Shown here piece by piece: positions 31,073-39,602 of a DNA stretch of 64,000 nucleotides (position 1 is the first letter of the stretch; each line of letters opens with the position of its first letter). The stretch is from contig NZ_JACCCO010000002.1 in assembly GCF_013409935.1 (NCBI RefSeq), positions 186,001 through 250,000 of the forward strand, given 5' to 3'. The stretch is from Streptosporangium sandarakinum (GTDB taxonomy: Bacteria; Actinomycetota; Actinomycetes; Streptosporangiales; Streptosporangiaceae). Below the pieces are notes generated by a model. It saw only the letters and a program-made list of their open reading frames with translations. It ran no database searches and was not told where the DNA came from. The position numbers were made by a program, and so were the translations under genes.

Positions 31073-31774
31073 TCACCCCCGGGGCGGATGCGCCGATCCG
31101 CCCCGGGGCGGATACCCGACCGGACGGAAGCCGGCGTCGACCAGCCCGATCCGGTGCGCGACCACCGCGGCCTGGGTGCGGTTGCGCACGCCCAGCTTGT
31201 CCATGGCGGTGGAGACGTGGCTTTTGACCGTGGTGACGCCCACGTGCAGCGCCTCGGCGATCTCGGCGTTGGACAGGCCCGCCCCGACCAGCGCCAGCAC
31301 CTCCAGCTCCCGGTCGGTCAGCCCGGCCGGGACGTGCGCGGCGGCCTGCTCCTCCGCGGCCAGCGCCCGCTCCACGACGCGGCGCAGCACCGAGGGGGCG
31401 AGCAGCGGCTCGCCGGTGGCCGCCCGGCGCACCGCGTCGACCATCCGGCCGGGCTCGTCGTCCTTGACCAGGAAGCCGATCGCCCCGGCGCGCAGCGCGG
31501 CGTAGACGTTCTCGTCCTCGGCGAACGTGGTGAGGATCACGATCCGCGCCGCGGGCCAGGCCGCGAGGACGCGCCGGGTGGCCTCCAGGCCGTCCATCCG
31601 GGGCATGCGCAGGTCCATCAGCATCACGTCGGGGCGCAGCCCCTCGGCCAGCCGTACGGCCTGCGCGCCGTCCACCGCCTCCCCGCAGACCTCCATGTCA
31701 CCGGCCGCCTCCAGCAGCATCCGCACGCCGGCGCGCACGAGCGCCTGGTCGTCGGCGACGACCACCCTGATCAC
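31073..31774 (-). CDS. NarL-family response regulator
   Basis: A 233-residue response regulator. The receiver domain starts MIRVVVADDQALVRAG with the acidic pair DD, the phosphorylation Asp in DVMLMDLRMPRMDG and the conserved Lys in FLVKDDEPG. The C-terminal LuxR-type DNA-binding domain is LTDRELEVLALVGAGLSNAE onward. GTG 31774 overlaps the stop of the histidine kinase as GTGA, so the pair is translationally coupled. The tail VGYPPRGGSAHPPRG is unusual, low-complexity and probably disordered. Confidence 0.95.
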   Translation of the reverse strand: MIRVVVADDQALVRAGVRMLLEAAGDMEVCGEAVDGAQAVRLAEGLRPDVMLMDLRMPRMDGLEATRRVLAAWPAARIVILTTFAEDENVYAALRAGAIGFLVKDDEPGRMVDAVRRAATGEPLLAPSVLRRVVERALAAEEQAAAHVPAGLTDRELEVLALVGAGLSNAEIAEALHVGVTTVKSHVSTAMDKLGVRNRTQAAVVAHRIGLVDAGFRPVGYPPRGGSAHPPRG

Positions 31775-33633
31775 GTTGCCTCCTCCGGGACCGTCCGCTC
31801 CTCATGGCACACCCTGTTCCAGCCCGTCCATCCCGGCCGGCCGGTCCGTCCCTCCAGAGCCGCCGGGTCCGCGGGGTCGGCGGGGAGCGTCACCGCCAGA
31901 CGCCATCCTCCCGCCCCGTCGGGGCCGGCGGACAGCCGCCCGCCCAGCGCCCTGGCCCGCTCGCGCATCCCCGCGACGCCCTGCCCGGCGCCGGGCAGGG
32001 CGTCGCGGAGCCCCCGGGCCCCGGACTCCGTGGCCTCCGGGATCTCCCGTGGCTCCGGCGCATCCGGATGCGCCGGGGGGGGCGGGGGCGCGCCGTCGGA
32101 GGAGGCCGTGAGAGCGCCGTCGCGGGAGTCCGGGGGCGCACCGTTGACCACGTCCACCGTGAGCCCGTCGCCGGTCACGGCGAGCTCGACGGCGACGGAG
32201 GTGCCGGGGCCGGCGTGCTTGAGGACGTTGGTCAGCCCCTCCTGGACGATCCGGGCCGCCGAGGCCCGGCTCACCAGGGGCAGCCGCCCCACCTCGGGGT
32301 CGAGGCGCAGTTCCGCCCGCAACCCGGCCGCGTTCATCCGCTCCACCGCCTCGCGCACGACGTCCTCGGGGTCGAGCAGCGGGGGGTGGCCGAGGTCCGG
32401 GTCGCGCACCACGCTGAGCAGGCCGCGCAGGTCCTCCAGAACCTGGTGGCCGGTGGCGCGGATGTCGGCCAGCGCTTCGGCCACCGGGCCCGACGGCGCG
32501 GCGTACTGGGCGGCTCCGGCCCGCAGCACCATGGCCCCGACGTGGTGGGCCACGATGTCGTGGACGTCGCGGGCGATGCGCTCGCGCTCGGCCAGCAGGT
32601 CGGCCCGGGCCCGTTCGGCGGTGAGCAGCCTGGCCTCCTCGGCCATCGCCAGCCGCAGCTCGGTCGTGGCCCGGCGGATGCCGACGTAGCGGCCGATGGC
32701 GACCGGCGCGGCGACCATCGCCAGCAGCGCGATCACCCTGGGCGGGGTGATCCGGGACAGTTCGTCGCCCACGAAGCTCAGCGCCGTGACGATGGAGGCG
32801 GTCACGTAGGCGACGCCCGTCCACGACCAGGAGGCCCGCATCGCGAACACGCCCAGCGTGACGAGGAACAGGCCCTGCATCGGTCCGACGGCGAAGCCGG
32901 CGGTGCGGTCGGCCATCAGCACCAGCAGCGCCTGTACGGCGAAGGCCGTGCCGGGCAGGGTGCGCGCCAGCCCGGCGGTGAGGCCGCAGCAGATGGTGAA
33001 CCAGCCCGCCCCCCACACCGGCAGCGGCCCGTCGTGCCACTTGGTCCAGGTGTCGAGCACCATGAAGGCCACCCCGCCGCCCGCGAGCAGCAGGTCGAGG
33101 CCGGGACGCCGCTCCACCAGCGCCATCGGCTCGATGGGGTGGCGCAGGTAGCGGCCGACCGCCACCGGGATGACGCCCGCCACGGCCGGGACGTACCAGG
33201 AGGCGGTGGTGAGGGCGATCCCGGGGTCGGCCACGTTGACCGCGGTGGCGGCCGCCGTCAGGACCGCGGCGGCCGCGGCGCGGCGCCGGTCGCCGCGGTG
33301 GGCGGCCACGCCCGCCGCGACGGACAGCAGGATCTGCGCGGTGTTGGCGGTGTAGGCGCCGACCTGGTCGCACACGACGAGGACGGCCGCCAGGAGGGCG
33401 CAGACCGTCAGGGGGAACCGCCGGACGAACCCCATGGGCGCCCCGGCCAGCAGGGCGAACCCCCAGGTGATCAGCGCCGGGACGGTACCGCCGGAATACG
33501 TGCCGCCCGAGATGAGCCGGTCCAGGGCGACCGCCGCGGCGGCCAGGCAGACGTCCACGGCCCAGCCGCGGCGCCCCCCGCCTGGCGCCGGGCCGCGGGA
33601 CGGCGGGGCCGCGGACGGGTCACGGAATCTCAT
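31771..33633 (-). CDS. Sensor histidine kinase (HisKA_3 type)
   Basis: A 620-residue membrane sensor kinase. After a short basic N terminus it has about ten hydrophobic segments (residues 25-320), then the dimerisation/phosphoacceptor domain with ERERIARDVHDIVAHHVGAM (phosphorylated His in the DVHDIVAHH box), and a HATPase_c domain (VQEGLTNVLKHAGPGTSVAV as N box, then GVAGMRERARALGG). A Pro-rich insert (GAPPPPPAHPDAPEPR) lies inside the ATPase domain. ATG 33633 gives the conserved cytoplasmic start; the frame stays open to 34608 over another gene and is spurious. The signal sensed is unknown. Divergent from a methyltransferase gene. Confidence 0.92.
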   Translation of the reverse strand: MRFRDPSAAPPSRGPAPGGGRRGWAVDVCLAAAAVALDRLISGGTYSGGTVPALITWGFALLAGAPMGFVRRFPLTVCALLAAVLVVCDQVGAYTANTAQILLSVAAGVAAHRGDRRRAAAAAVLTAAATAVNVADPGIALTTASWYVPAVAGVIPVAVGRYLRHPIEPMALVERRPGLDLLLAGGGVAFMVLDTWTKWHDGPLPVWGAGWFTICCGLTAGLARTLPGTAFAVQALLVLMADRTAGFAVGPMQGLFLVTLGVFAMRASWSWTGVAYVTASIVTALSFVGDELSRITPPRVIALLAMVAAPVAIGRYVGIRRATTELRLAMAEEARLLTAERARADLLAERERIARDVHDIVAHHVGAMVLRAGAAQYAAPSGPVAEALADIRATGHQVLEDLRGLLSVVRDPDLGHPPLLDPEDVVREAVERMNAAGLRAELRLDPEVGRLPLVSRASAARIVQEGLTNVLKHAGPGTSVAVELAVTGDGLTVDVVNGAPPDSRDGALTASSDGAPPPPPAHPDAPEPREIPEATESGARGLRDALPGAGQGVAGMRERARALGGRLSAGPDGAGGWRLAVTLPADPADPAALEGRTGRPGWTGWNRVCHEERTVPEEAT

Positions 33634-33786
33634 GTGGCACGCCACGCAGTCGCATACACAGCACGGTATAGGCCCCAAGGAGGGGAGGTTCATCCTCCGG
33701 AAGGACGGCCGCCTCCTCCAAGTGGCCGCCGGGTCCGGCCGCCCGATGGGGCGATTTCCCAGCTCACAACACCTATGGTGCACTGC

Positions 33787-34401
33787 ATGAGCAGTGACGC
33801 CGCACTCTTCCTCAGGCAGTGGATGCGCTCCCCGGCGACCGTCGGGGCGGTGGCCCCCAGCTCGCGCCGGCTCGCCGAGGCGGTGACCGCGCCGATCCCC
33901 CGCCGGGGCGACCCGGTGGTGGTGGAACTCGGCGCGGGCACGGGCGTGTTCACGGCGGAGATCCAGCGGCGGCTCGGCGGCCGGGGGCACCACCTGGCCG
34001 TGGAGATCAACCCCCGGATGGCCGGGCTCCTCGCCGCCCGGCATCCCCGGGTGGACGTCGTCGCCGCCGACGCGGCGCGGCTGCCCTTCCTGCTGCGGGA
34101 GCGCGGGCTGGCCGGCGCCGACGTGGTGGTGAGCGGCCTGCCGTGGGCGGCGTTCCCCGACGATGTCCAGGTGGGGCTGCTGGGCGCGGTCCGCGCGGTC
34201 ATGGGGCCCGACGCGGCCTTCACCACCTTCGCCTACGGTTTCGCCCGCCATCTGCCGCCCGCCCGGCGCTTCCGGCGGCGCCTGTCGAACGCCTTCGAGG
34301 AGGTCGTGACGGGCCGGACCGTGTGGGGCAACCTGCCGCCGGCCTTCGTCTACCACGCGCGCCGGCCGCGCCCCGCCGCCGAGGCGGGCCGTCCCGGCTG
34401 A
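33787..34401 (+). CDS. SAM-dependent methyltransferase (phospholipid/rRNA-adenine type)
   Basis: A 204-residue class I methyltransferase. The N terminus LFLRQWMRSPATVGAVAPSS and the motif VVELGAGTGVFTAEI resemble phospholipid N-methyltransferases and the KsgA group. Then come the acidic loop LAVEINPRMAGLLAARHP, VVAADAARLPFLL, and VVVSGLPWAAFPD, where rRNA methyltransferases have NLPY. So a lipid or small-molecule amine is the more likely substrate, by family. ATG 33787 is preferred; ATG 33775 in frame four codons earlier is possible. A 153-base divergent promoter gap separates it from the kinase gene. Confidence 0.82.
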   Translation: MSSDAALFLRQWMRSPATVGAVAPSSRRLAEAVTAPIPRRGDPVVVELGAGTGVFTAEIQRRLGGRGHHLAVEINPRMAGLLAARHPRVDVVAADAARLPFLLRERGLAGADVVVSGLPWAAFPDDVQVGLLGAVRAVMGPDAAFTTFAYGFARHLPPARRFRRRLSNAFEEVVTGRTVWGNLPPAFVYHARRPRPAAEAGRPG

Positions 34402-34512
34402 GTCCGTACGGCGGCGGGCGGCCCGGAGGGCGGGCGGCGGGCACGGGCTCCGAGGCGGTGGAGACGGGCTCCAAGGAGACGGGCGGCGGGCGCGTGACAC
34501 TGGATCGGGAAC

Positions 34513-34525
34513 AGAACTTCGTTCT
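34513..34525. promoter_or_regulatory. Palindrome upstream of acyl-CoA dehydrogenase
   Basis: AGAAC-TTC-GTTCT, perfect five-base arms, 34 bases before the start of the dehydrogenase. The form is that of TetR-family operators controlling fatty-acid or sterol catabolism genes in actinobacteria; the three-base spacer differs from the KstR consensus. Operator function is inferred. Confidence 0.5.
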
Positions 34526-34558
34526 AAGATCGCGCGACCGGAATGGAGTTGATCGCCC

Positions 34559-35740
34559 GTGGACTTCACCCTTCCCGAGAGCGCGCTCGCCGTCCAGCGC
34601 GGCGTCACCGACGTCTGCGCCCGCTACGACCTCGGCTACTGGCAGCGCTGCGAGTCCGAGAAACGCTGGCCGCAGGAGGTCTGGGACGACCTGGCCCGGG
34701 GCGGCTGGCTCGGCCTGGCCGTACCGGAGGAGTACGGCGGGGGCGGCCAGGGCCTGCTGGAGCTGGCCGTGGCCACCGAGGCCCTGTCGGCGTCCGGCGC
34801 GGCCGGCGGCTCGGCGTTCACCTACGTCCTCACCCCCGGGTTCGGCGCCCTCACCCTGGCCCGGCACGGCAGCCCCCGGCAGCGCGAGGAGCTGCTGCCG
34901 AAGCTGGCCACCGGCGAGGTGGAGACCTGCTTCGCCCTCACCGAGCCCGACGCCGGGTCCGACTCCCTGGGCATCTCCACCTTCGCCCGCCGCGACGGCG
35001 ACGAGTTCGTGGTCGACGGCCGGAAGGTCTGGATCACCGGCGTGCAGCGCGCGACCTGGATGCTCCTGGTCACCCGGACCGTCCCGGCCGCCGAGGCGAA
35101 GCCGCGCAGCCACGGCCTGACGGTCCTGCTGGTGAACGTGCCCGAGGCGGTCGCCGCCGGATCGCTGTCCTACCGGCCGATCCCGAAGATGGGCGCCAAC
35201 ACCACCCCCTCCAACACGGTCTTCGTCGACGGCCTGCGGGTGCCCGCGGCGAACGTGGTGGGCGAGGTTGACCAGGGGTCGCGGGTGCTGTGGGACATCC
35301 TCAACCCCGAGCGGATCCTGCTCGCCGCCGGCGGGCTGGGCGCCGCCGAGGTCGCCCTGTCGGTGGCGGTGCGCTACGCCGGGGAGCGGGAGGTCTTCGG
35401 CCGGCCGATCGGCGCCAACCAGGCCGTCGCCTTCCCCCTCGCCCAGGTCAAGGCGAAGATCGAGCTGGCCAGGCTGATGGTCCACAAGGCCGCCTGGCTG
35501 TTCGACGCCGGGCTGCCCTGCGGGACCGAGGCCGGCATCGCCAAGCTGGCCGCCTCCCAGGCCGCGTGGGAGGCCGCCGATCGGGCCTTCCAGACGCTGG
35601 GCGGCATGGCCTACTCGCTGGAGTACCCGGTGGCGCGGCTGCTGGCCGACGCCCGCATCGGCAAGGTCGCCCCGGTCACCGAGGAGCTCCTGCTCAACCA
35701 CCTGGCCACCCGGGTGCTGGGACTGCCCAGGAGCTTCTGA
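34559..35740 (+). CDS. Acyl-CoA dehydrogenase
   Basis: A 393-residue FAD-dependent acyl-CoA dehydrogenase, normal family length. Features are the N-terminal helical domain (VWDDLARGGWLGLAVPEEYG), the flavin-binding segment CFALTEPDAGSDSLGISTFA, WITG, and the C-terminal domain YAGEREVFGRPIGANQAVAF with QTLGGMAYSLEYPVARLLAD. It oxidises an acyl-CoA to the enoyl-CoA in a catabolic route; chain type is unknown. GTG 34559 is used. A palindrome upstream suggests TetR-type control. A hairpin terminator follows. The SRPBCC gene and the divergent enoyl-CoA hydratase are nearby. Confidence 0.92.
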   Translation: MDFTLPESALAVQRGVTDVCARYDLGYWQRCESEKRWPQEVWDDLARGGWLGLAVPEEYGGGGQGLLELAVATEALSASGAAGGSAFTYVLTPGFGALTLARHGSPRQREELLPKLATGEVETCFALTEPDAGSDSLGISTFARRDGDEFVVDGRKVWITGVQRATWMLLVTRTVPAAEAKPRSHGLTVLLVNVPEAVAAGSLSYRPIPKMGANTTPSNTVFVDGLRVPAANVVGEVDQGSRVLWDILNPERILLAAGGLGAAEVALSVAVRYAGEREVFGRPIGANQAVAFPLAQVKAKIELARLMVHKAAWLFDAGLPCGTEAGIAKLAASQAAWEAADRAFQTLGGMAYSLEYPVARLLADARIGKVAPVTEELLLNHLATRVLGLPRSF

Positions 35741-35778
35741 CCCGGTTGCGGAGCCGTCCCGGGGGGCAGACTCCCCTC

Positions 35779-35803
35779 GGGCCCGGCGATCACCGCCGGG
35801 CCC
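35779..35803 (+). terminator. Hairpin after acyl-CoA dehydrogenase
   Basis: Perfect 10-bp stem GGGCCCGGCG with CGCCGGGCCC and an ATCAC loop, 38 bases after the stop. Weak T content downstream; may be leaky and allow readthrough into the SRPBCC gene. Confidence 0.55.
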
Positions 35804-35848
35804 GACGACGGCGAAGAGCGTGAGACCAGCGACGAGGGGAAGCAGCCG

Positions 35849-36310
35849 ATGCCCGCCTACGCCAGCACCGTGATCGACGCCTCCGCGGACGAGGTGTGGA
35901 GCTACCTGAGGGATTTCGGGAACCTCGCCGAGTGGCTGCCCGGGATCTCCTCCTGCGTGTTCGAGGAGGGCGAGGGCGGTCCGGGCACGGTGCGCCGGAT
36001 CGAGGGCGCGGGCGGGCTCTTCCGGGAGCGGCTGCTCACCCTCGACGACGACTCCCGCTCGGCGACCTACGAGATCCTGGAGAGCCCCCTGCCGGTCCGG
36101 GAGTACCGGGCGGTCTACCGGGTCCACCCCGTCACCGACACCGGCCGGGCGTTCGTGGAGTGGTCGGCGGCCTTCGAGACGGACGGCGGGGCGGACGAGG
36201 CCAAGGTGACCAGGAACATGGTCCGGTACATCTTCGCGCCCGGCCTGGCGGCCCTGGGCGAGCGGCACGCCGGGCACCGCTCCGCGGCGGGCGCCGAACC
36301 GGTCGGCTGA
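35849..36310 (+). CDS. SRPBCC-family (MxaD/polyketide-cyclase-like) protein
   Basis: A 153-residue START-like protein. The N terminus [20 protein letters not shown] followed by [13 protein letters not shown] and the core [20 protein letters not shown] are typical of the SRPBCC (Polyketide_cyc2) family; the C terminus is a long amphipathic helix. It binds a hydrophobic ligand, unknown here. ATG 35849. It follows acyl-CoA dehydrogenase by 108 bases on the same strand and may be co-transcribed. It converges on the enoyl-CoA hydratase across a hairpin terminator. Confidence 0.85.
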   Translation: MPAYASTVIDASADEVWSYLRDFGNLAEWLPGISSCVFEEGEGGPGTVRRIEGAGGLFRERLLTLDDDSRSATYEILESPLPVREYRAVYRVHPVTDTGRAFVEWSAAFETDGGADEAKVTRNMVRYIFAPGLAALGERHAGHRSAAGAEPVG

Positions 36311-36334
36311 CCCCGGCCTCCGGATGTCCCGGAC

Positions 36335-36367
36335 GGGCGGCCCCGGACCGGTTCGGCGGGGCCGCCC
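36335..36367. terminator. Bidirectional hairpin between convergent genes
   Basis: 10-bp stem GGGCGGCCCC with GGGGCCGCCC (36335-36344, 36358-36367), 13-base loop. It sits between the SRPBCC gene (+) and the enoyl-CoA hydratase gene (-). Confidence 0.6.
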
Positions 36368-36373
36368 GGCCCG

Positions 36374-37165
36374 TCAGGTGAACTCCGGCGGTCGCCGCTC
36401 CCGTACGGCCCGCACCCCCTCGGCCACGTCCGGACCGGTGAAGCCGAGGAACTCCATGGCAAGGGAGGCGTCGAAGGAGGGGCCGGCCAGGCGCAGCCAG
36501 TTGTTGAGCGCGTACTTCGTCAGCCGGATCGCCTCGGCCGAGCCCGCGGCCAGCCGTACGGCGATCTCCAGTGCCCGCTCGTGCACCTGGTCGTCGTCCA
36601 CGCACAGGCTGACCAGCCCCATCGCCTCGGCCTGCTCCCCGGTGACCGGCTCGCACAGCAGCAGGTGGTACTTGGCCTTGGCCAGTCCGCACAGCAGCGG
36701 CCAGACGATGGCGGCGTGGTCGCCGGCCGCCACGCCGAGGCGGGTGTGGCCGTCGATGACGCGCGCCGTACGGCCCGCCACGGAGACGTCGGCCAGCAGC
36801 GCGACCGCCAGGCCCGCGCCCACGGCCGGGCCCTGGACGGCCGAGACGATCGGCTTGGAACAGTTGATCACGTTGTAGACGATGTCGCGGGCCTCGGTGA
36901 AGACGCGCATGCGCGTGGCGTGGTCGCGGGTCATCTCCTCGATCATCGCGAGGTCGCCGCCGGCTGAGAACGCCTCGCCCTCGCCCCGGACGAGCACCGC
37001 GCGCACGGCGTCGTCGCGGTCGGCGTCGAGCCAGACGCCGGCCAGCTCGCGGTGGCCGACGGTGTCCACGGCGTTGAGCCTGCGCGGTTCGCTGATCGTC
37101 ACCCGGAGCACCCCGTCGGCGGCCCAGTCGATCCTCAGCTTCTCGTAGTCCTCGTATCCCCTCAT
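36374..37165 (-). CDS. Enoyl-CoA hydratase/isomerase
   Basis: A 263-residue crotonase-fold enzyme. It has [10 protein letters not shown] and [14 protein letters not shown] (first oxyanion loop), then [24 protein letters not shown] (second oxyanion loop and hydrophobic core). The usual catalytic Glu region is [20 protein letters not shown], where the first glutamate of classic hydratases is not evident, so it may be an isomerase or other crotonase activity. ATG 37165 overlaps the stop of the amidotransferase gene as ATGA, so they form an operon. An open frame continues to 38035 but belongs to a shadow. Confidence 0.88.
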   Translation of the reverse strand: MRGYEDYEKLRIDWAADGVLRVTISEPRRLNAVDTVGHRELAGVWLDADRDDAVRAVLVRGEGEAFSAGGDLAMIEEMTRDHATRMRVFTEARDIVYNVINCSKPIVSAVQGPAVGAGLAVALLADVSVAGRTARVIDGHTRLGVAAGDHAAIVWPLLCGLAKAKYHLLLCEPVTGEQAEAMGLVSLCVDDDQVHERALEIAVRLAAGSAEAIRLTKYALNNWLRLAGPSFDASLAMEFLGFTGPDVAEGVRAVRERRPPEFT

Positions 37166-37926
37166 CGCCGGGCCTCCTCCGGCAGCGCGGCGGCGCCGGG
37201 CAGGTCCCGCGCCCCGGGACGGGCTTCGGACCGTGGTCCGGATCGCGCCGCGGCCTCGACCAGCGCCGCGACGAGCCGGTCGTCGTCGCCGCGCTCGGGG
37301 TGCCACTGGACCCCGACGCCGAAGGGGTGGTCCCGCAGCTCGACGCCCTCGACGATCTGGTCGTCGGCCCAGGCCACGGGGGTCAGGCCGGCGCCGAGCC
37401 GCCGGATCGCCTGCCGGTGCGGCGCGGTCGCCTCGACGCGGTCGCCCACCGCCTCGCCCAGCCTGCTCGACACGCTGACCTGGACGACGTGCCCGCCCCC
37501 GGTGTGGAGCTCGTGGCTGTCGACCGCGTCGGGAAGCCACGGGATCAGGCTGCCGCCCTGGGCGACGTTCAGCACGTGCATGCCCCGGGCGACGCCCAGC
37601 AGCGGCAGGCCGGCCTGGACGGCGGCGCGGGCCAGGGCCAGCTCGAAGCGGTCGCGGTGGGGCTGGGGCTCGCCGAGCCGTTCGTCGCGGGCCGCGCCGT
37701 ACAGGGTGGGGTCGAGCTCGCCGCCGCCGGTGAGGATCACCCCGGAGAGGTGACGCGCGTGCTCGGCGGCCACGGCCGGGCCGAGCGACGGGAGCAGCAC
37801 CGGGACGCCGCCCGCCCGCTCCACCGCCCGGGCGTAGGCGGGCGGGGACAGGACGGCTTCGCGGACCCAGTCGCCCCAGCGGGCGGCCTCGAGGTAGGAG
37901 GTGATGCCGATCAGAGGTCGGGGCAT
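37162..37926 (-). CDS. Peptidase C26-type glutamine amidotransferase, active-site Cys missing
   Basis: A 254-residue class I amidotransferase-like protein of the gamma-glutamyl-GABA hydrolase (PuuD/peptidase C26) group. The fold is clear: [34 protein letters not shown] and [12 protein letters not shown]. In this family the nucleophile is Cys in a GVCRGMQ-type elbow; here it is Ala113 (codon GCC at 37588-37590), while the His and Glu of WHPE are kept. It should therefore lack hydrolase activity or use an altered mechanism. ATG 37926. It overlaps the enoyl-CoA hydratase start, suggesting a joint role, maybe as a regulator or ligand-binding partner. About 540 noncoding bases precede it. Confidence 0.85.
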   Translation of the reverse strand: MPRPLIGITSYLEAARWGDWVREAVLSPPAYARAVERAGGVPVLLPSLGPAVAAEHARHLSGVILTGGGELDPTLYGAARDERLGEPQPHRDRFELALARAAVQAGLPLLGVARGMHVLNVAQGGSLIPWLPDAVDSHELHTGGGHVVQVSVSSRLGEAVGDRVEATAPHRQAIRRLGAGLTPVAWADDQIVEGVELRDHPFGVGVQWHPERGDDDRLVAALVEAAARSGPRSEARPGARDLPGAAALPEEARR

Positions 37927-38465
37927 GGGCTCTCCAGTGGCCGTGCGGGAGGCGGCGCCCTGTTCCCGGACGGCACCTGTCCCGTCTTTCGGCAACATCC
38001 CTATCATGCCGCGCGCCATTTCGGTTATGCCACACATATCAGATCTCAACGGCCCGGTACGGCGAACCCGCCGCGGCGGTCCTCTCCGGGGGAATGGAGC
38101 ACTCCATCGGCCGGCGGCGTCCCGGGGCGATGGAACGATCCACCTGCCGGAGATGCCCCAGAAAAGGCCCGAGGGCCGACCGGACGGTCCGACACGACAT
38201 TAAATACGAAATATTACGAATATCCCTCATTTTCCACACACCTGGCCGCCAAGAGGTTATTACCCGTGACGCCCTCGCAATTACGGAAGGCCAGATTTCG
38301 CACCATATTCCAGAGAAACGGTTGTGACGCCTATGGGAAACTGCAAGAATTCAATTTGAGCGAACCGGCGGGCCGGGGTCACCGGGCGCTCGCCACCCGG
38401 AACCGTCATGGAGGTGGTCTGCGTGATCGGACTTTGATCCGGTCGGTGGGGTGAGGTCCGATCAC
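37927..38465. other. Low-GC intergenic region before flavohemoglobin
   Basis: About 540 bases between the divergent amidotransferase and flavohemoglobin genes, the longest gap in the window. The centre (about 38195-38360) is markedly A/T-rich for this genome. It contains TACGAAATAT directly followed by TACGAATAT (38206-38224) and the palindrome ATATT-ACG-AATAT (38212-38224). Nearer the left are two TGGA...TCCA palindromes (38095-38106, 38131-38142). No ORF is convincing. I infer a complex regulatory region. Confidence 0.5.
38212..38224. promoter_or_regulatory. AT-rich palindrome upstream of flavohemoglobin
   Basis: ATATT-ACG-AATAT is a perfect inverted repeat inside a tandem TACGAA repeat, about 240 bases before the flavohemoglobin start. 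Flavohemoglobins in actinobacteria are often controlled by the NO-sensing Rrf2 protein NsrR, which binds AT-rich palindromes. This site is a candidate only. Confidence 0.4.
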
Positions 38466-39575
38466 ATGTCGTTGAATCCGCGTCTCGTCAAGGAAAGCTT
38501 CGCCGTCATCGAGCCCGTCGCGGACCGGGCCGCGGCATACTTCTACGGGCGGCTGTTCGCCGTCAATCCGCACATGCGTGGCATGTTCCCCCCGGCGATG
38601 GACGCCCAGCGCGACCGACTGTTCGGCGCGCTGACCCGCATCGTCTGGAGCATCGACGGCCCCGACGGCATGGCGCCGTTCCTCGGCCGCCTGGGCCGCG
38701 ACCACCGCAAGTACGGCGTGCTCACCGAGCACTACGCCGTGGTCCGCGACGCGCTGCTGGCCACCGTACGGCACTTCGCCGCCGAGGTCTGGACCCCCGA
38801 GGTCGAGCGGGCGTGGGAGGCGGCGTACGCCGTCGCCGCCGACTTCATGATCAAGGCCGCCGAGGCCGACGCGGGCGTCTCCCCCGCCTGGTGGCTGGCC
38901 GAGGTCACCGGCCACGAGCTGCGCACCCCGGACGTCGCCGTCCTCACCCTGAGGCCCGCCCAGCCCCTGCCGTACCTGCCGGGACAGCACGTCAGCGTGC
39001 AGACCCCCCGCTGGCCGCGCGTGTGGCGGCCCTTCTCCATCGCCAACGCCCCGCGGCCGGACGGCACCGTACGGCTGCACGTCCGCGCGGTGCGGGGCGG
39101 GTGGGTCTCCGGCGCGCTGGTCCGGCACACCCGCGCCGGCGACACCCTCATGCTCGGCCCGGCGTCCGGGTCGATGGCCCCGCCCGTCTCCGGCCGCGAC
39201 GTCCTGTGCGTCGCGGGAGGCACCGGGCTGGCCCCGCTGAAGGCGATCATCGAGCACGTCATCGCCTCCGGGCGGCGGTCCGGCATCCACCTCCTGTACG
39301 GCGCGCGCCGCGCGGCGGAGCTGTACGACCTGCCCGACCTGGTGCGGATGGAGTCGGAGTTCCCCTGGCTGCGGGTGCTGCCGGTCGTCTCCGACGAGCC
39401 GGGCCACGACGGGGTGCGGGGCACCGTGGGCGAGGTGCTGGACCGCTTCCCCTCCTGGGCCGGCCACGAGGTCTACGTCTGCGGCCCGCCCGCCATGGTC
39501 GGCGACGCGGTCCGGCGGCTGCGGCGCGGGGGCGTCCCCCTGACCGACATCCACCGGGACATCATCGAGTCCTGA
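38466..39575 (+). CDS. Flavohemoglobin-type NO dioxygenase
   Basis: A 369-residue cytoplasmic protein with an N-terminal globin domain (about 5-135; RAAAYFYGRLFAVNPHMRGM with the B10-type Tyr, and proximal His in GRDHRKYGVLTEHYAVV), then a ferredoxin-reductase-like FAD domain (RPFSIANAP, close to the usual RxYS) and an NAD-binding domain (VAGGTGLAPLKAIIEHV, VYVCGPPAMVGDAV). It detoxifies NO to nitrate using NAD(P)H and O2. It is somewhat shorter than classic Hmp (about 400). ATG 38466 has GGGGTGAGG about 14 bases upstream; GTG 38451 is an alternative. It converges on the MFS gene. Long low-GC regulatory region upstream. Confidence 0.88.
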   Translation: MSLNPRLVKESFAVIEPVADRAAAYFYGRLFAVNPHMRGMFPPAMDAQRDRLFGALTRIVWSIDGPDGMAPFLGRLGRDHRKYGVLTEHYAVVRDALLATVRHFAAEVWTPEVERAWEAAYAVAADFMIKAAEADAGVSPAWWLAEVTGHELRTPDVAVLTLRPAQPLPYLPGQHVSVQTPRWPRVWRPFSIANAPRPDGTVRLHVRAVRGGWVSGALVRHTRAGDTLMLGPASGSMAPPVSGRDVLCVAGGTGLAPLKAIIEHVIASGRRSGIHLLYGARRAAELYDLPDLVRMESEFPWLRVLPVVSDEPGHDGVRGTVGEVLDRFPSWAGHEVYVCGPPAMVGDAVRRLRRGGVPLTDIHRDIIES

Positions 39576-39602
39576 GGTCGTCTCCGAAGTCGTCCCCGCC
39601 GC

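Noticed and set aside
33634-34608. N-terminal extension of the histidine kinase
   Set aside because: The extension overlaps the methyltransferase gene on the other strand and has no membrane or sensor features; ATG 33633 gives the normal protein.
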